This document shows positions 39,242 through 47,956 of a stretch of 64,000 bases of DNA, one piece after another (position 1 is the stretch's first letter; each line of letters starts with the position of its first letter). The notes below the pieces were generated by a model. That model was given only the letters and a program-made list of their open reading frames with translations, ran no database searches and was not told where the DNA came from. Position numbers and translations under genes: made by a program. This DNA is from Streptomyces sp. NBC_01669 (lineage in GTDB: Bacteria > Actinomycetota > Actinomycetes > Streptomycetales > Streptomycetaceae), in NCBI RefSeq assembly GCF_026339735.1, contig NZ_JAPEQG010000001.1:1426001-1490000 (forward strand), written 5' to 3'.

Positions 39242-39483
39242 CCCGTCCGGTCGTCCCCCGCATGCGGACCCGGACCGTCTCCGGCGCCCGGCCGGAGCGG
39301 GTCGAGGAACGGCTCTGGATTCCCACGGCGCCCGGCCCGACAGCTGGGCGTCATCCGCGCCGATTTCGCGCTGCCCGACCGGCACGGCGCGTCACGCGGG
39401 GCTGCCACCCCGTAGCCATCACCTCTCCGGCCGTCGCGGCGCGATCAGACAGAAGGCGCCACTCCGGTACCGAGCTGCTCGCG

Positions 39484-40638
39484 TCATTCCGTGGTCGGGC
39501 GGTGCCGGCCGGAGGCCCAGGTGTGACTGGTGGCGACGATGGACGTGACGATGTCGAGTTCGGCTTCGTCCCGAGGCCCGTAGACAAGCACCATGCCCGG
39601 AGCGAGCCGGACTCCGGCGAGCGGATGTGCCACGGCCCAGCCGTGCGCGACCGCGTCGGCAGCCAAGTGCACAGGCAGCGCGACATGCAGCGAACCGTCG
39701 GGGTCAGGGTGCAGGTGGGCGAACTCCCCGGCATGCGGTACGAGGAACGCGTCGTCGGGTCCGGCCTGCGGTGCCGTGACCATGAATCCACGCGCGCCCG
39801 GGACAGAGAGGGCGGACTGACGGCTGTGCACGCCGGGTAGCGCGCTCAGTCGGGCGAACAGCTTCTCCTGCACCTCGACAGGTGCGTTGTCGGTACGTTG
39901 CCGCTGGGGAATCGTCGTACTGACGTCGGGACGCGGACCGGTCCGGTCCGGAAGGTCCCCGGGCAACGTCTCCCAATGAGCCGGCGCAGGTACCGGTCCG
40001 CCCTGCCGGGCGAGGAAGGCTGCCCGCTCGACCAGCCAGCCTGCCAGGGCCGCCAGCGCGTCACGGGCGATTCCATGGCCGACCTGGTCACGCCGGGAGA
40101 TCGCAGGTGCCCCCGACTCGACAGTCAGGTAGCGCCATGTCCGGTCGAGCAGGTCGCGGGGAATGACCTGGTCGTAATCGCCTTGTGCGACGAAGACGGG
40201 CACTCCGGCGAGCCGTCCGGCATCGGTGGGAACCCCTGCCTCGAACGGCAACGTTCCGTACAGGATCGCCGCACCGGCGAACCGCGCGGGATCGTCCAGC
40301 AGAAGACCCCCCGCGAAGGCGGCTCCACCGCTGAAGCCGACGAGAATGACCGGGCGGTCCGGCGGGGCGATGCCGTCGAGCCACAGCCGGAACCAGTCCA
40401 TGGTGGCCCGCAGCGACTCCGCGACGGGACGGCCGATGCCACGGTTGGCAAACCAGGCGAAGCCGCCGTGTTCAGCGATAGGAGCGCGAACCGCCGCGTA
40501 GGAGAGGCCACGGGGCAGAGCGTCCGCCAGTCCGATGATCTCGGTCTCACGCGAGCCGCGGCCGTGCAACAGAACGACCAGTGGCCCCTCCGCGTCTCCT
40601 CGGGTCACCACAACAGGTGTGTCGAAACGGCTCACCAC
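39484..40638 (-). CDS. Alpha/beta hydrolase fused to a luciferase-like (DUF5519-type) domain
   Basis: 384 residues. Residues 1-215 form a phospholipase/carboxylesterase-like alpha/beta hydrolase: LVVLLHGRGSRETEI (oxyanion segment), ILVGFSGGAAFAGG (nucleophile Ser), VAQGDYDQVIP (Asp) and RDQVGHGIARD (His). After a linker, residues ~270-384 match the luciferase-domain family: VQEKLFARLSALPGVHSRQS, AFLVPHAGEFAHLHPDPDGS, LHVALPVHLAADAVAHGWAV, PLAGVRLAPGMVLVYGPRDE. The two parts usually occur as separate proteins. An esterase acting on small carboxylates is likely for the first; the second has no known reaction. GTG or ATG at 40638. Confidence 0.8.
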   Translation of the reverse strand: MVSRFDTPVVVTRGDAEGPLVVLLHGRGSRETEIIGLADALPRGLSYAAVRAPIAEHGGFAWFANRGIGRPVAESLRATMDWFRLWLDGIAPPDRPVILVGFSGGAAFAGGLLLDDPARFAGAAILYGTLPFEAGVPTDAGRLAGVPVFVAQGDYDQVIPRDLLDRTWRYLTVESGAPAISRRDQVGHGIARDALAALAGWLVERAAFLARQGGPVPAPAHWETLPGDLPDRTGPRPDVSTTIPQRQRTDNAPVEVQEKLFARLSALPGVHSRQSALSVPGARGFMVTAPQAGPDDAFLVPHAGEFAHLHPDPDGSLHVALPVHLAADAVAHGWAVAHPLAGVRLAPGMVLVYGPRDEAELDIVTSIVATSHTWASGRHRPTTE

Positions 40639-40888
40639 GCGCCTCCCGTATCAGTGCCGTGGGTCGGTGTCGCAGGAGTAGTGCTCACGAATGCTGTCCT
40701 TTCAGGCGGTGGGGCCGAGCAGTGCCCGGCCGGTCCGCCGAGGCCGGTTGTTGCCGGCGGTGGGTGAAATGGTGAAAAGGCCCGGCTCGTGATCACGATC
40801 CGTGTCCTGGACCGCCCGTCCGGGCAGCTCGTGCGCGACGGACGAAGCCGAGAACGTTGCTGGAGAAGTGCACAGCGAACAACTGTGG

Positions 40889-41440
40889 TCAGTTACGGAT
40901 GAGCAGCACGAGAGCAGCGATCACAGCGGCAAGCACCAGGGCCGCGACGCCGTATCCAAGCCGATGGGCCCGCAGCCCGGGGAGAAAACGGTCGACGGCG
41001 AACCTGCCCGGCCCGGTGAGGGCCAGCCCGGCCGCACCCGCGGACAGCAGGAGTTCGTACTCGACACCCGTCGGGGCGAAGAAACCGCCGCCCCACTTGA
41101 CTGCGAGCGCGTTGATCATTGTGCCGAGCACGGCCGCGCCCGCGAGCGGCGTGAGCAGCCCGAACACAAGGCCGAGTCCGCCGAGGACTTCACTGAGTCC
41201 GGCAATCAACGCCATGGTTTCGCCGGAAGGGTAGCCACTCATGGTGAAGAACTGACCAAAGCCTTCAAGCCCGCCGCCACCGAACCAGCCGAAGAGTTTC
41301 TGCGCGCCGTGGGCGGCCACTGTCAGACCGAGGGCCAGGCGCAGGATCAGCAGCCCCACATCGTAGGCATGCAGAGAGGGGCCCTCCGCGCGGGCGTCGG
41401 AGGAGGTGGTGGTGGCGGCGGTGCGCAGGGTGGAGGTCAT
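40889..41440 (-). CDS. DoxX family membrane protein
   Basis: 183 residues with four to five helices: GLLILRLALGLTVAAHGAQK, MALIAGLSEVLGGLGLVFGL, LTPLAGAAVLGTMINALAVK and YGVAALVLAAVIAALVLLIR. The HGAQKLFGWFGG motif identifies the DoxX/DoxD family, linked to redox stress and thiol/quinone metabolism in actinobacteria. ATG at 41440. Just upstream lies ttgaagttgaactttcaa (41466-41483), an inverted repeat (ttgaa...ttcaa) suitable for a MarR/HxlR-type regulator. Confidence 0.88.
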   Translation of the reverse strand: MTSTLRTAATTTSSDARAEGPSLHAYDVGLLILRLALGLTVAAHGAQKLFGWFGGGGLEGFGQFFTMSGYPSGETMALIAGLSEVLGGLGLVFGLLTPLAGAAVLGTMINALAVKWGGGFFAPTGVEYELLLSAGAAGLALTGPGRFAVDRFLPGLRAHRLGYGVAALVLAAVIAALVLLIRN

Positions 41441-41989
41441 TTTTACACGTGCCCTTCCGCAGGGAGTTGAAGTTGAACTTTCAAACGTTAGGGGAAGCTT
41501 ACCTGTTGCGTGAAACTTCAAGCAACTTCTGTTCGTCGCCACGATGCCCTCCTGAGATCCCGGCGGTCTGCCGCCTGGCTCTACGGCCGTACCGTCGGCC
41601 GAGGTGGCAGACCACTCGCAAGGACCGCGGCCCTGCCGCCTCCCACCCGGGTCCGACAGGCTGCCGCCGGTACACCCCGGTTGTCCCCACGTCGTCCTCG
41701 TCGACAGCGCGAGGAGCGCAGCATCCGCCGGCGTTCGCCGGACCCGGAATCGGGCAGGACAGTCACGGTGACGCCCTACGGCGAGGACAACTGGTGCCGT
41801 AATGTGCCCACAATCAGCGGCACCACCGCAACGCGTCTCTTCCTCGATGGTCAGGAGCCGGTCGACCCATCGGTCGCGGACCACCCAGTGCGTCTCCGCG
41901 GCCACCGGCGGCCGGTATGTGGCGCGTGTCGACGACGCGCACATCCATTACGGGGTGCCGGCTGTCACGTATGTATTCGCGAGACAGTG
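41441..41989. other. Intergenic region without a convincing gene (549 bp)
   Basis: The only structure seen is the DoxX-promoter inverted repeat at 41466-41483. Several open frames exist on both strands, but none has a known motif; one minus-strand frame around 41810-41940 (THWVVRDRWVDRLLTIEEET) has protein-like character and may be a worn remnant. Confidence 0.4.
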
Positions 41990-43219
41990 ATGAGGGAGCG
42001 TATGAGGGGCGGGATCGGGGACGTCGTCCGCGGGGGCGTGTGCCTGCTGCTGGCCGCCGTGCTGCTGGGGGCGGCCTGGCCGCTCTGGCAGCGGGCGGAA
42101 CAACTGCGCGCCGACGACGTGGACTTCGCGAAGGTGGCGGTGGTCGAGGACGGGCACCCCACCGACCGGCTGAAGGTGTGCGGGGACCGCTATCTCAAGC
42201 CGTACTGCATGCAGCGGGAACACGTCACTGTGCGGGACACCGACTACGAGCTCAAGCGCGCGTCCACGGTGTACACGCTGGAGCTGACCCGGGCGGACAA
42301 GCGCGCGATGGAGCTGCGCTACCGCGACCACCGCTCGCACGAGGAGCGGGACTCGGTATACGGGCGGGCACGGGCCGGGGAGCCGGTGACTCTGTTGTGG
42401 TGGCGCGGATCGGTACGGATGATCCAGGCCGGTGAGGGCGACGACACCACCACCGTGCGCACCGGCCACTACCCGGGACGGCTCTTCAGCGGGCTCGCCG
42501 CCCTGACCTCCGCGCTGTGCGGGATCGGTCTCGGGCCGCTGTGGGCAGCGCTGTGGCTGCTGCTGCGCGGGCGGCGCAATCCGCTGACGATGGCCTGGCA
42601 GTGGCTGGCACCGGCCCTCGCGCTGGGGGCCGCGGGCGGTGTCGGCGCGGTGGTGGCGCTGATCGCGCCGCGGCCCGACGCGGTGGTGCGGGGCTTCGCG
42701 GTGGCGGCGGTGGCACTGCTGGTACCGACCCTGCTGTGGCTGCGGTGGTGGACGCGGACGCGGCTGCCGCGCAAGTGCGAGGTGGAGCCGGTCGAACCGG
42801 TCGAGGTGCACGCGGTGGACGGCGCCGTCGCAGGAACGGGCCCGTGGAAGCTGGACATCAAGGGCCCGCTGTACGTGGGGCCCGGGGTGCTGGGCACAAC
42901 TCCCGACCCCTGCGCGAAGGTGGCGTTGAAGCCGCTGCCGGGCCCGCTGCGGGTGCTCGCCGTACGGCCGCCGTTCCGCAGTGATCCGCGGGCGGTACGG
43001 CGGTACTCGATCACCCCCTACATGAACGAGGAAGCGCGCGCGAGAAGACCGAAGGGCCGGTACCAGCAGGTGGGGGCAGAGGCGACCCATCCACTGGTCG
43101 CCGTCTGCGAGGTACTGGACGGACCGGGGCGTGGCTCGCGGGTGCTGATAGGGGCGCCGGAGCAGGACATGCCCGAGGTGCTGGGAGCCATCGCCGCGCA
43201 CGCGCGGCGATGGCGCTGA
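41990..43219 (+). CDS. Multi-pass membrane protein, hypothetical
   Basis: About 409 residues with an N-terminal helix (GGVCLLLAAVLLGAAWPLWQ), an exposed domain with a Cys pair (LKVCGDRYLKPYCMQREHV), then helices at ~155-180, ~205-225 and ~235-255 and a cytoplasmic C-terminal domain (SITPYMNEEARARRPKGRYQ). The pattern is common in large Streptomyces membrane hypotheticals; no catalytic motif is visible. Start: ATG at 41990, or ATG at 42002 which has GGGAG close in front. It stands alone. Confidence 0.7.
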   Translation: MRERMRGGIGDVVRGGVCLLLAAVLLGAAWPLWQRAEQLRADDVDFAKVAVVEDGHPTDRLKVCGDRYLKPYCMQREHVTVRDTDYELKRASTVYTLELTRADKRAMELRYRDHRSHEERDSVYGRARAGEPVTLLWWRGSVRMIQAGEGDDTTTVRTGHYPGRLFSGLAALTSALCGIGLGPLWAALWLLLRGRRNPLTMAWQWLAPALALGAAGGVGAVVALIAPRPDAVVRGFAVAAVALLVPTLLWLRWWTRTRLPRKCEVEPVEPVEVHAVDGAVAGTGPWKLDIKGPLYVGPGVLGTTPDPCAKVALKPLPGPLRVLAVRPPFRSDPRAVRRYSITPYMNEEARARRPKGRYQQVGAEATHPLVAVCEVLDGPGRGSRVLIGAPEQDMPEVLGAIAAHARRWR

Positions 43220-43228
43220 GCCAGTACG

Positions 43229-43444
43229 TCAGCAGCACCTGTACCGTGCGATCGTCGCGCACGCGCGAGGATGGCCGACGGCGCACGCCCCGGCCACGTC
43301 GATGGCGTGGGCGCTGCCGACGACCGCCCTGTCGACCGGACCGAGCAAATCGCGGGCACCCCAGCCGCCGGGCAGGTCGCCCAGTGTCTCGTCCATGGTG
43401 ACGACCAGGTCGGCGTTGTGGATCGGCAGATCGGCAATGGTCAC
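43229..43444 (-). pseudogene. Amidohydrolase N-terminal remnant coupled to the FadR-type gene
   Basis: A GTG at 43442-43444 overlaps the stop of the upstream regulator gene (GTGA), an operon-like arrangement. The product starts TIADLPIHNADLVVTMDETL, GDLPGGW, the typical first strands of cytosine-deaminase/chlorohydrolase-like amidohydrolases. After GGW it turns into unrelated sequence (GARDLLGPVDRAVVGSAHAI). The metal-binding barrel is missing. It shows that the regulator once had an amidohydrolase partner directly downstream, matching the theme of the neighbouring island. Confidence 0.6.
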
Positions 43445-44106
43445 GGTTCCCCGTCGGTGTAGTCGTCCAGGATGGACAACGCCGCGGCGGTCGCGGCGAT
43501 CGGATCGCCGGCGAGTACGGCCTCGAACAGCGCGGTGTGGAACGGGTCGTCGCCCGCGTCGTCCATGCACTGGTTGGCCTTGACGGTCTCCCACAGGGCG
43601 TCGCTCATGTTCCGGTAGAGGTCACCGAGCAGCCAGTTGTGGGAAGCCTCGGCGATGTACAGGTGGAAGTCGACGTCGGCGTCGGTGAAGGCGTCCAGGT
43701 CGGCCGCCCGGCCTGCGACAGCGCGACGTTCCATGGCTTCCCGGAGCTTGTCCAGGTCCTCCTCGGTGCGCATGGTCGCGGCCAGTCGGGCCGCAACGAT
43801 GTCCAGACCCCGCCTGACGTCGAGGATATCGGCGGTCTCGGCCCGGCCGAGGTGGCGGCGGAGCGCGACCTGGCCCTCGTCCGTGGCGGTCACGTAAGTG
43901 CCGTCGCCCTGACGGGCGGTCAGCAGCCCGGCGTGAATGAGCACGCGGACAGCCTCGCGGATCGAGAGCCGGCTTACGCCCAGAGTCTCGGCGAGTTGGC
44001 TCTCCGGGGGGATCCGGTCACCGACCTGCCAGGCGCCCCGGGAGATTTCCTTTCGCAGTTCGATGATCAAGGTGTCGACGATCGACACTCGTCCAACTGG
44101 CTTCAC
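43441..44106 (-). CDS. FadR-subfamily GntR transcriptional regulator
   Basis: 221 residues. Winged HTH at residues ~10-75: IVDTLIIELRKEISRGAWQV, GDRIPPESQLAETLGVSRLS, IREAVRVLIHAGLLTARQGD, GTYV. The all-helical FCD effector domain follows, with its metal/ligand-binding Asp and His positions (DADVDFHLYIAEASHN; FHTALFEAVLAGD). It is divergent from the first amidohydrolase-transporter operon and most likely regulates it in response to the imported compound. Stop overlaps the start of the amidohydrolase remnant. Confidence 0.92.
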   Translation of the reverse strand: MKPVGRVSIVDTLIIELRKEISRGAWQVGDRIPPESQLAETLGVSRLSIREAVRVLIHAGLLTARQGDGTYVTATDEGQVALRRHLGRAETADILDVRRGLDIVAARLAATMRTEEDLDKLREAMERRAVAGRAADLDAFTDADVDFHLYIAEASHNWLLGDLYRNMSDALWETVKANQCMDDAGDDPFHTALFEAVLAGDPIAATAAALSILDDYTDGEP

Positions 44107-44202
44107 CCAAACCCCTTCTCAGTCATCTGATGACCTGATAACTATATGAATCCCCTGGGCTGGGGTCCAGTCCTTCCGACAGATTCAAGGGGGTAACGAC
44201 CC
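44107..44202. promoter_or_regulatory. Divergent promoter with operator candidate of the first catabolic operon
   Basis: The 96-bp spacer is A/T-rich for this genome (ctgataactatatg around 44136). tcatctgatga (44123-44133) is a palindrome with one central mismatch, and tgatgacctgata extends it, an arrangement usual for FadR/GntR autoregulation. Confidence 0.55.
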
Positions 44203-45396
44203 GTGGGTCACGTGCTGTTCACCCGAGTCCGCCCGTACGGCGGCGCCCTTCGCGACCTTCTCGTGACCGATGGCCGCATCGCTGCCATTGATCCCACGAA
44301 CCGGCCGGAACATGTTCAAGTCGTCGAGGGTGGCGGCGCACTCGCGCTGCCCTCACCGGTCGACGCGCACATCCACCCCGACAAGTCGACCTGGGGCCAG
44401 CGCTGGCTGAGCCGGGAACCCGCCGAGACCCTGCGCGAGCTGATCGACGGCGACGTCGCCACGCGGATGCGGATGGCCGCCTCGGTCGAGGAGCGCGCCG
44501 GTGCTCTCATCGCCCACGCCGTCGGCCGGGGGACTCGGGCGATGCGTGCGCACGCCGATGTCGCACCGGTCTACGGAATGTCCAACGTGCACGGGGTCCG
44601 TGCCGCCGCCACGCCCTTCGCCGAGGCCATGGACCTTCAGGTGGTGGCCTTCCCCCAGCTCGGCCTGCTCACCGAGCCCGGCACCGCCGACCTGCTGGAA
44701 CAGTCACTGAAGGAAGGGGCCGACATCATCGGCGGCCTGGACCCGATCGGCGTCGACGGCGACCTCGACGGCCACCTGGACCTCCTGTTCGGCATGGCGG
44801 AGCGGACCGGCGCGCCGATCGACATCCATCTGCACGACCGCGGTCGTCCGGGCCTGGCTCAGGTCACCGAGATCGCGCGCCGCACCCGGACGGCCGGCAT
44901 GCAGGGAAAGGTCACCATCAGCCACGCCTTCTGCCTGGCCGAATGCGACCCGGCCGAGCTGGAGCGAACAGGTGAGCTGCTCGCCGACGCGGGAGTGGCG
45001 CTGACCACCTGCGCGCTGGGAGACGAACCGGTCGTCCCGTTCCCGCCGCTGCGCGCCCGCGGAGTGCTGGTCGCCGCGGGTTCCGACGGCGTACGGGACC
45101 CGTGGACGCCGTTCGGCGACGGCGACATGATCACGCGGGCGCACCTGCTCGCCTACCGCACCGACGCCAGGACCGACGAGGAACTGGCGGCCTGCTACGC
45201 CGTCGTGGCGCACGGGGGCGCCGACCTCCTCGGTCTGGACCGGGCCGACCTGCGGGTCGGCGATCCGGCCGACTTCGTCCTGCTGACCGGGGAGACGGTC
45301 GCGCAGGCCGTCGTGGACCGTCCCCTGCCCGGCATGGTCGTACGCGCCGGGAACGTCATTGCTCGTGCCGGTCACCTCGAGAGGAATCCCCGATGA
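44203..45396 (+). CDS. Cytosine-deaminase-like amidohydrolase (module 1)
   Basis: 397 residues from a GTG at 44203. Metal ligands of the CodA/amidohydrolase superfamily are visible: HxH (His56, His58 in SPVDAHIHPDKS), His in PIDIHLHDRG, His in KVTISHAFCL and Asp in VAAGSDGVRDPW. The layout matches cytosine deaminase and related ring-opening deaminases that use one divalent metal. It starts the operon; its TGA overlaps the ATG of the binding-protein gene, so translation is coupled. A paralogue with the same motifs closes the second operon (58850-60061). The substrate is an N-heterocycle or cyclic amide by inference. Confidence 0.85.
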   Translation: MGHVLFTRVRPYGGALRDLLVTDGRIAAIDPTNRPEHVQVVEGGGALALPSPVDAHIHPDKSTWGQRWLSREPAETLRELIDGDVATRMRMAASVEERAGALIAHAVGRGTRAMRAHADVAPVYGMSNVHGVRAAATPFAEAMDLQVVAFPQLGLLTEPGTADLLEQSLKEGADIIGGLDPIGVDGDLDGHLDLLFGMAERTGAPIDIHLHDRGRPGLAQVTEIARRTRTAGMQGKVTISHAFCLAECDPAELERTGELLADAGVALTTCALGDEPVVPFPPLRARGVLVAAGSDGVRDPWTPFGDGDMITRAHLLAYRTDARTDEELAACYAVVAHGGADLLGLDRADLRVGDPADFVLLTGETVAQAVVDRPLPGMVVRAGNVIARAGHLERNPR

Positions 45397-47009
45397 AGCG
45401 TCGTACTTTCCCCCTGGCGGCGGGCGGCCTCGCGCTCGCCCTGACCGCCTGCGGCGGCTCGGCCGGGACCACACCGCACGCTGTCGACAAGCTCGACCTG
45501 AAGACCACGACCGCACCGGCCGGCCACGGCCTGGACAAGATCACCTGGAATCTGCCGTACGAGCCGCAGACCCTGGACCCGATCCGTTCCTTCAACTACG
45601 CCGAGAACACGGCCCTCGCCAACATGTGCGAGAGCCTGATGCGGCTCACACCCGACCTGAAGATCGAGCCGGGGCTGGCCGAGAAGGCGGCGAACCCGAC
45701 CCCGACCACCTGGGTCTACACGCTCCGCAAGGACGTGACGTTCTGGGACGGCACCCCGCTGACCGCCGACGATGTGGCGGCCAGCCTGAACCGCCATCTC
45801 GATCCCGCGCTGGGCACGTGGTGGAGCGACTACTTCCGCACGGTCGACTCGATCAAGGCAACCGGGCCGCGCCAGGTCACGGTCGTCCTCAAGCAGCCCG
45901 ACGTGCTGTTCAACCAGGCCATGGCCACCGCGGCCGGGGCGGTGGTGGAAAAGTCCTTCCTCAGCAAGGCCGGCAAGGACCTCGGCTCGCCCAAGAGCGG
46001 GGTCATGTGCACCGGGCCCTTCAAGTTCACCGGCTGGACGTCGGGCAACTCCATGACGCTGACCCGCAACGACACCTACTGGGACACCGCGCTCAAGGCC
46101 AAGTCGAAGTCGCTGGTGTTCCGCTTCATCGCCGACGAGACGACCGCGGTCAACGCGCTGCGCTCCGGCGAGATCGACGGACAGTACTTCTACCTGCCGC
46201 CCGCCGGGCTCGGCCAACTCCAGAAATCGCCCACCGGCTCGGTCACGCTCGGCCGCTCGCTCACCTTCTGGACCCTGCTCGGCGCCGCCAAAACCGGCCC
46301 GTACGCGGACCCGCGGGTCCGCGGGGCGCTGTCGGCAGCCCTCGACCGCGCGGCGATCGCCAAGGTGATCTTCCAGGGCGCCGCCTCCCCGGACCGCGCC
46401 CTGGCCAACCCCGACTACTGGGGTTACTCCACCGACAGCTTCCGGAAGGCCTACGACACCCTGCCGGCCGGTGGCGCCGACCTGGCCAAGGCCAACAAGC
46501 TGCTCCAGAAGACCGGCAAGCCCTCCCAGCCCATCACCATCGGCATCCAGGGCAGCTCGGCGGTGCACGAGCAGACCGCCAACCTCCTCAAGGCCACCGG
46601 CGAAGCGCTCGGCCTCAAGATCAATATCAAGGTGATCCCGGTCGAGCAGTACGGCAACCTGTACAGCGACCCGAAGGCCCGCACCGGCATCGACGCCTTC
46701 CTGAGCACGTGGTACGGCAACGTGCCCGACCCGCTGGACGTCTACCGTGTCTTCACCAAAAACGGCCGGTCCAACTTCAACAACTACCCGGCCGTCGACG
46801 CCGACATCATGAAGGCCCAGGCCGCGTACGACCCGGCCGAGCGCGCGGCGCTCGTCACCGGCATCCAGGCCAAGGTCACCCGCGACGTCCCCTGGACGCC
46901 GCTCAACAACCTGCCCGTCATCCTTTACATGAACAAGCGGGTCACCGGCGCGGTCGCCTCCTTCCCCTACCTCTACTACCCCTGGGCCGCCGGGCTCGGT
47001 GCGCGATGA
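45393..47009 (+). CDS. Peptide/nickel-type ABC transporter substrate-binding lipoprotein (module 1)
   Basis: 538 residues. Lipobox LTAC at Cys20. It is a family-5 extracellular binding protein (DppA/OppA-like): WNLPYEPQTLDPIRSFNYAE, CESLMRLTPDLKIEPGLAEK, TWVYTLRKDVTFWDGTPLTA and CTGPFKFTGWTSGNSMTL. The family binds oligopeptides, nickel chelates, opines and other polar compounds, so the ligand need not be a peptide; the operon context favours the amidohydrolase substrate. ATG overlaps the upstream stop; the next gene starts inside its own stop. Confidence 0.92.
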   Translation: MKRRTFPLAAGGLALALTACGGSAGTTPHAVDKLDLKTTTAPAGHGLDKITWNLPYEPQTLDPIRSFNYAENTALANMCESLMRLTPDLKIEPGLAEKAANPTPTTWVYTLRKDVTFWDGTPLTADDVAASLNRHLDPALGTWWSDYFRTVDSIKATGPRQVTVVLKQPDVLFNQAMATAAGAVVEKSFLSKAGKDLGSPKSGVMCTGPFKFTGWTSGNSMTLTRNDTYWDTALKAKSKSLVFRFIADETTAVNALRSGEIDGQYFYLPPAGLGQLQKSPTGSVTLGRSLTFWTLLGAAKTGPYADPRVRGALSAALDRAAIAKVIFQGAASPDRALANPDYWGYSTDSFRKAYDTLPAGGADLAKANKLLQKTGKPSQPITIGIQGSSAVHEQTANLLKATGEALGLKINIKVIPVEQYGNLYSDPKARTGIDAFLSTWYGNVPDPLDVYRVFTKNGRSNFNNYPAVDADIMKAQAAYDPAERAALVTGIQAKVTRDVPWTPLNNLPVILYMNKRVTGAVASFPYLYYPWAAGLGAR

Positions 47010-47956
47010 GCTGGCCCCTCTTCCTGGCGCGGCGGCTGGCCGCGCTCGTGGCGGTCCTCCTCGTCGCCTCGTTCCTGGTCTACGGGCTGCTCTATCTGGT
47101 CCCCGGCGGGCCGATGGCCTTCCTGCTGGGCAATCGGAGCGGCAGCCCCGAACAGATCGCCGCCATCCGTCATGAGTACCGGTTGGACGATCCGTTCCTG
47201 ATCCGCTACTTCGGCTGGCTGGGCGACGCACTGCGCGGCGACTTCGGCCAGTCCCTGGTCTACCGGCAGGACGTCTCCGACCTGATGTCCACGCGGCTGG
47301 CGACCACCGGGCTGCTCGTCCTCTACGCCACCGTGATCATCGTGGTGGCCGGCGTCGGACTCGGCGTCCTGGGAGCGCTGCGGCGCGGCACGGTCGACGC
47401 GGTCATCTCCCTGGTGAACAGCATCTTCCTGGCCACCCCCACGTTCGTCGTCGGAGTCCTGCTGGTCATCGTCTTCGCCCTCGGACTCGGCTGGTTCCCG
47501 GTCTTCGGCCCGGGGGCAGGACTGCCGGACCGCCTCTACCACCTGACGCTCCCGGCGATCGCTCTCAGCCTGGGCAGCGCCGCCTTCCTCGCCCGGATCA
47601 CCCGGGCCTCGGTGGGAGAGGAACTCCGCCGGGAACACGTGGAGACCGCGCGCAGCCGCGGCTTCTCCCAGAGCCACATCGTCCGCAGGCACGTCCTGCG
47701 CAACGCCTCCATCCCGGTCGTCACCGTCACCGGCCTCACCGTGGCCGGCCTGATCGCCGGCTCGGTCGTCGTGGAGAACATCTTCGCTCTGGACGGACTC
47801 GGTTCCCTGCTCGTCCGGGCGATCCTCCAACGGGACTTCGCGGTGGTCCAAGGCGTCGTGCTGGTCCTCGTCACCGCGTTCGTCCTCATCAACCTGGCGG
47901 TCGACGTCTGTTACTCCCTCATCGACCCGCGTCTGTCTCCCGGGGAGGCGACATGA
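47006..47956 (+). CDS. DppB-type ABC transporter permease (module 1)
   Basis: 316 residues, six helices: LARRLAALVAVLLVASFLVY, GLLVLYATVIIVVAGVGLGV, LATPTFVVGVLLVIVFALGL, PAIALSLGSAAFLARITRAS, and the last near VQGVVLVLVTAFVLINLAVD. The EAA-type loop is ETARSRGFSQSHIVRRHVLR. ATG inside the stop of the binding-protein gene and 4-bp overlap with the next permease gene show tight coupling. Confidence 0.93.
   Translation: MSWPLFLARRLAALVAVLLVASFLVYGLLYLVPGGPMAFLLGNRSGSPEQIAAIRHEYRLDDPFLIRYFGWLGDALRGDFGQSLVYRQDVSDLMSTRLATTGLLVLYATVIIVVAGVGLGVLGALRRGTVDAVISLVNSIFLATPTFVVGVLLVIVFALGLGWFPVFGPGAGLPDRLYHLTLPAIALSLGSAAFLARITRASVGEELRREHVETARSRGFSQSHIVRRHVLRNASIPVVTVTGLTVAGLIAGSVVVENIFALDGLGSLLVRAILQRDFAVVQGVVLVLVTAFVLINLAVDVCYSLIDPRLSPGEAT

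Noticed and set aside
45372..47231. A 600-codon open frame antisense to the module-1 binding protein, and similar long antisense frames at 5265-7121, 19120-21749 and 62047-63816
   Set aside because: In very GC-rich DNA the antisense frame of a real gene is often open. These have Arg/Gly/Pro/His-rich translations, no motifs, and lie opposite genes with clear families.
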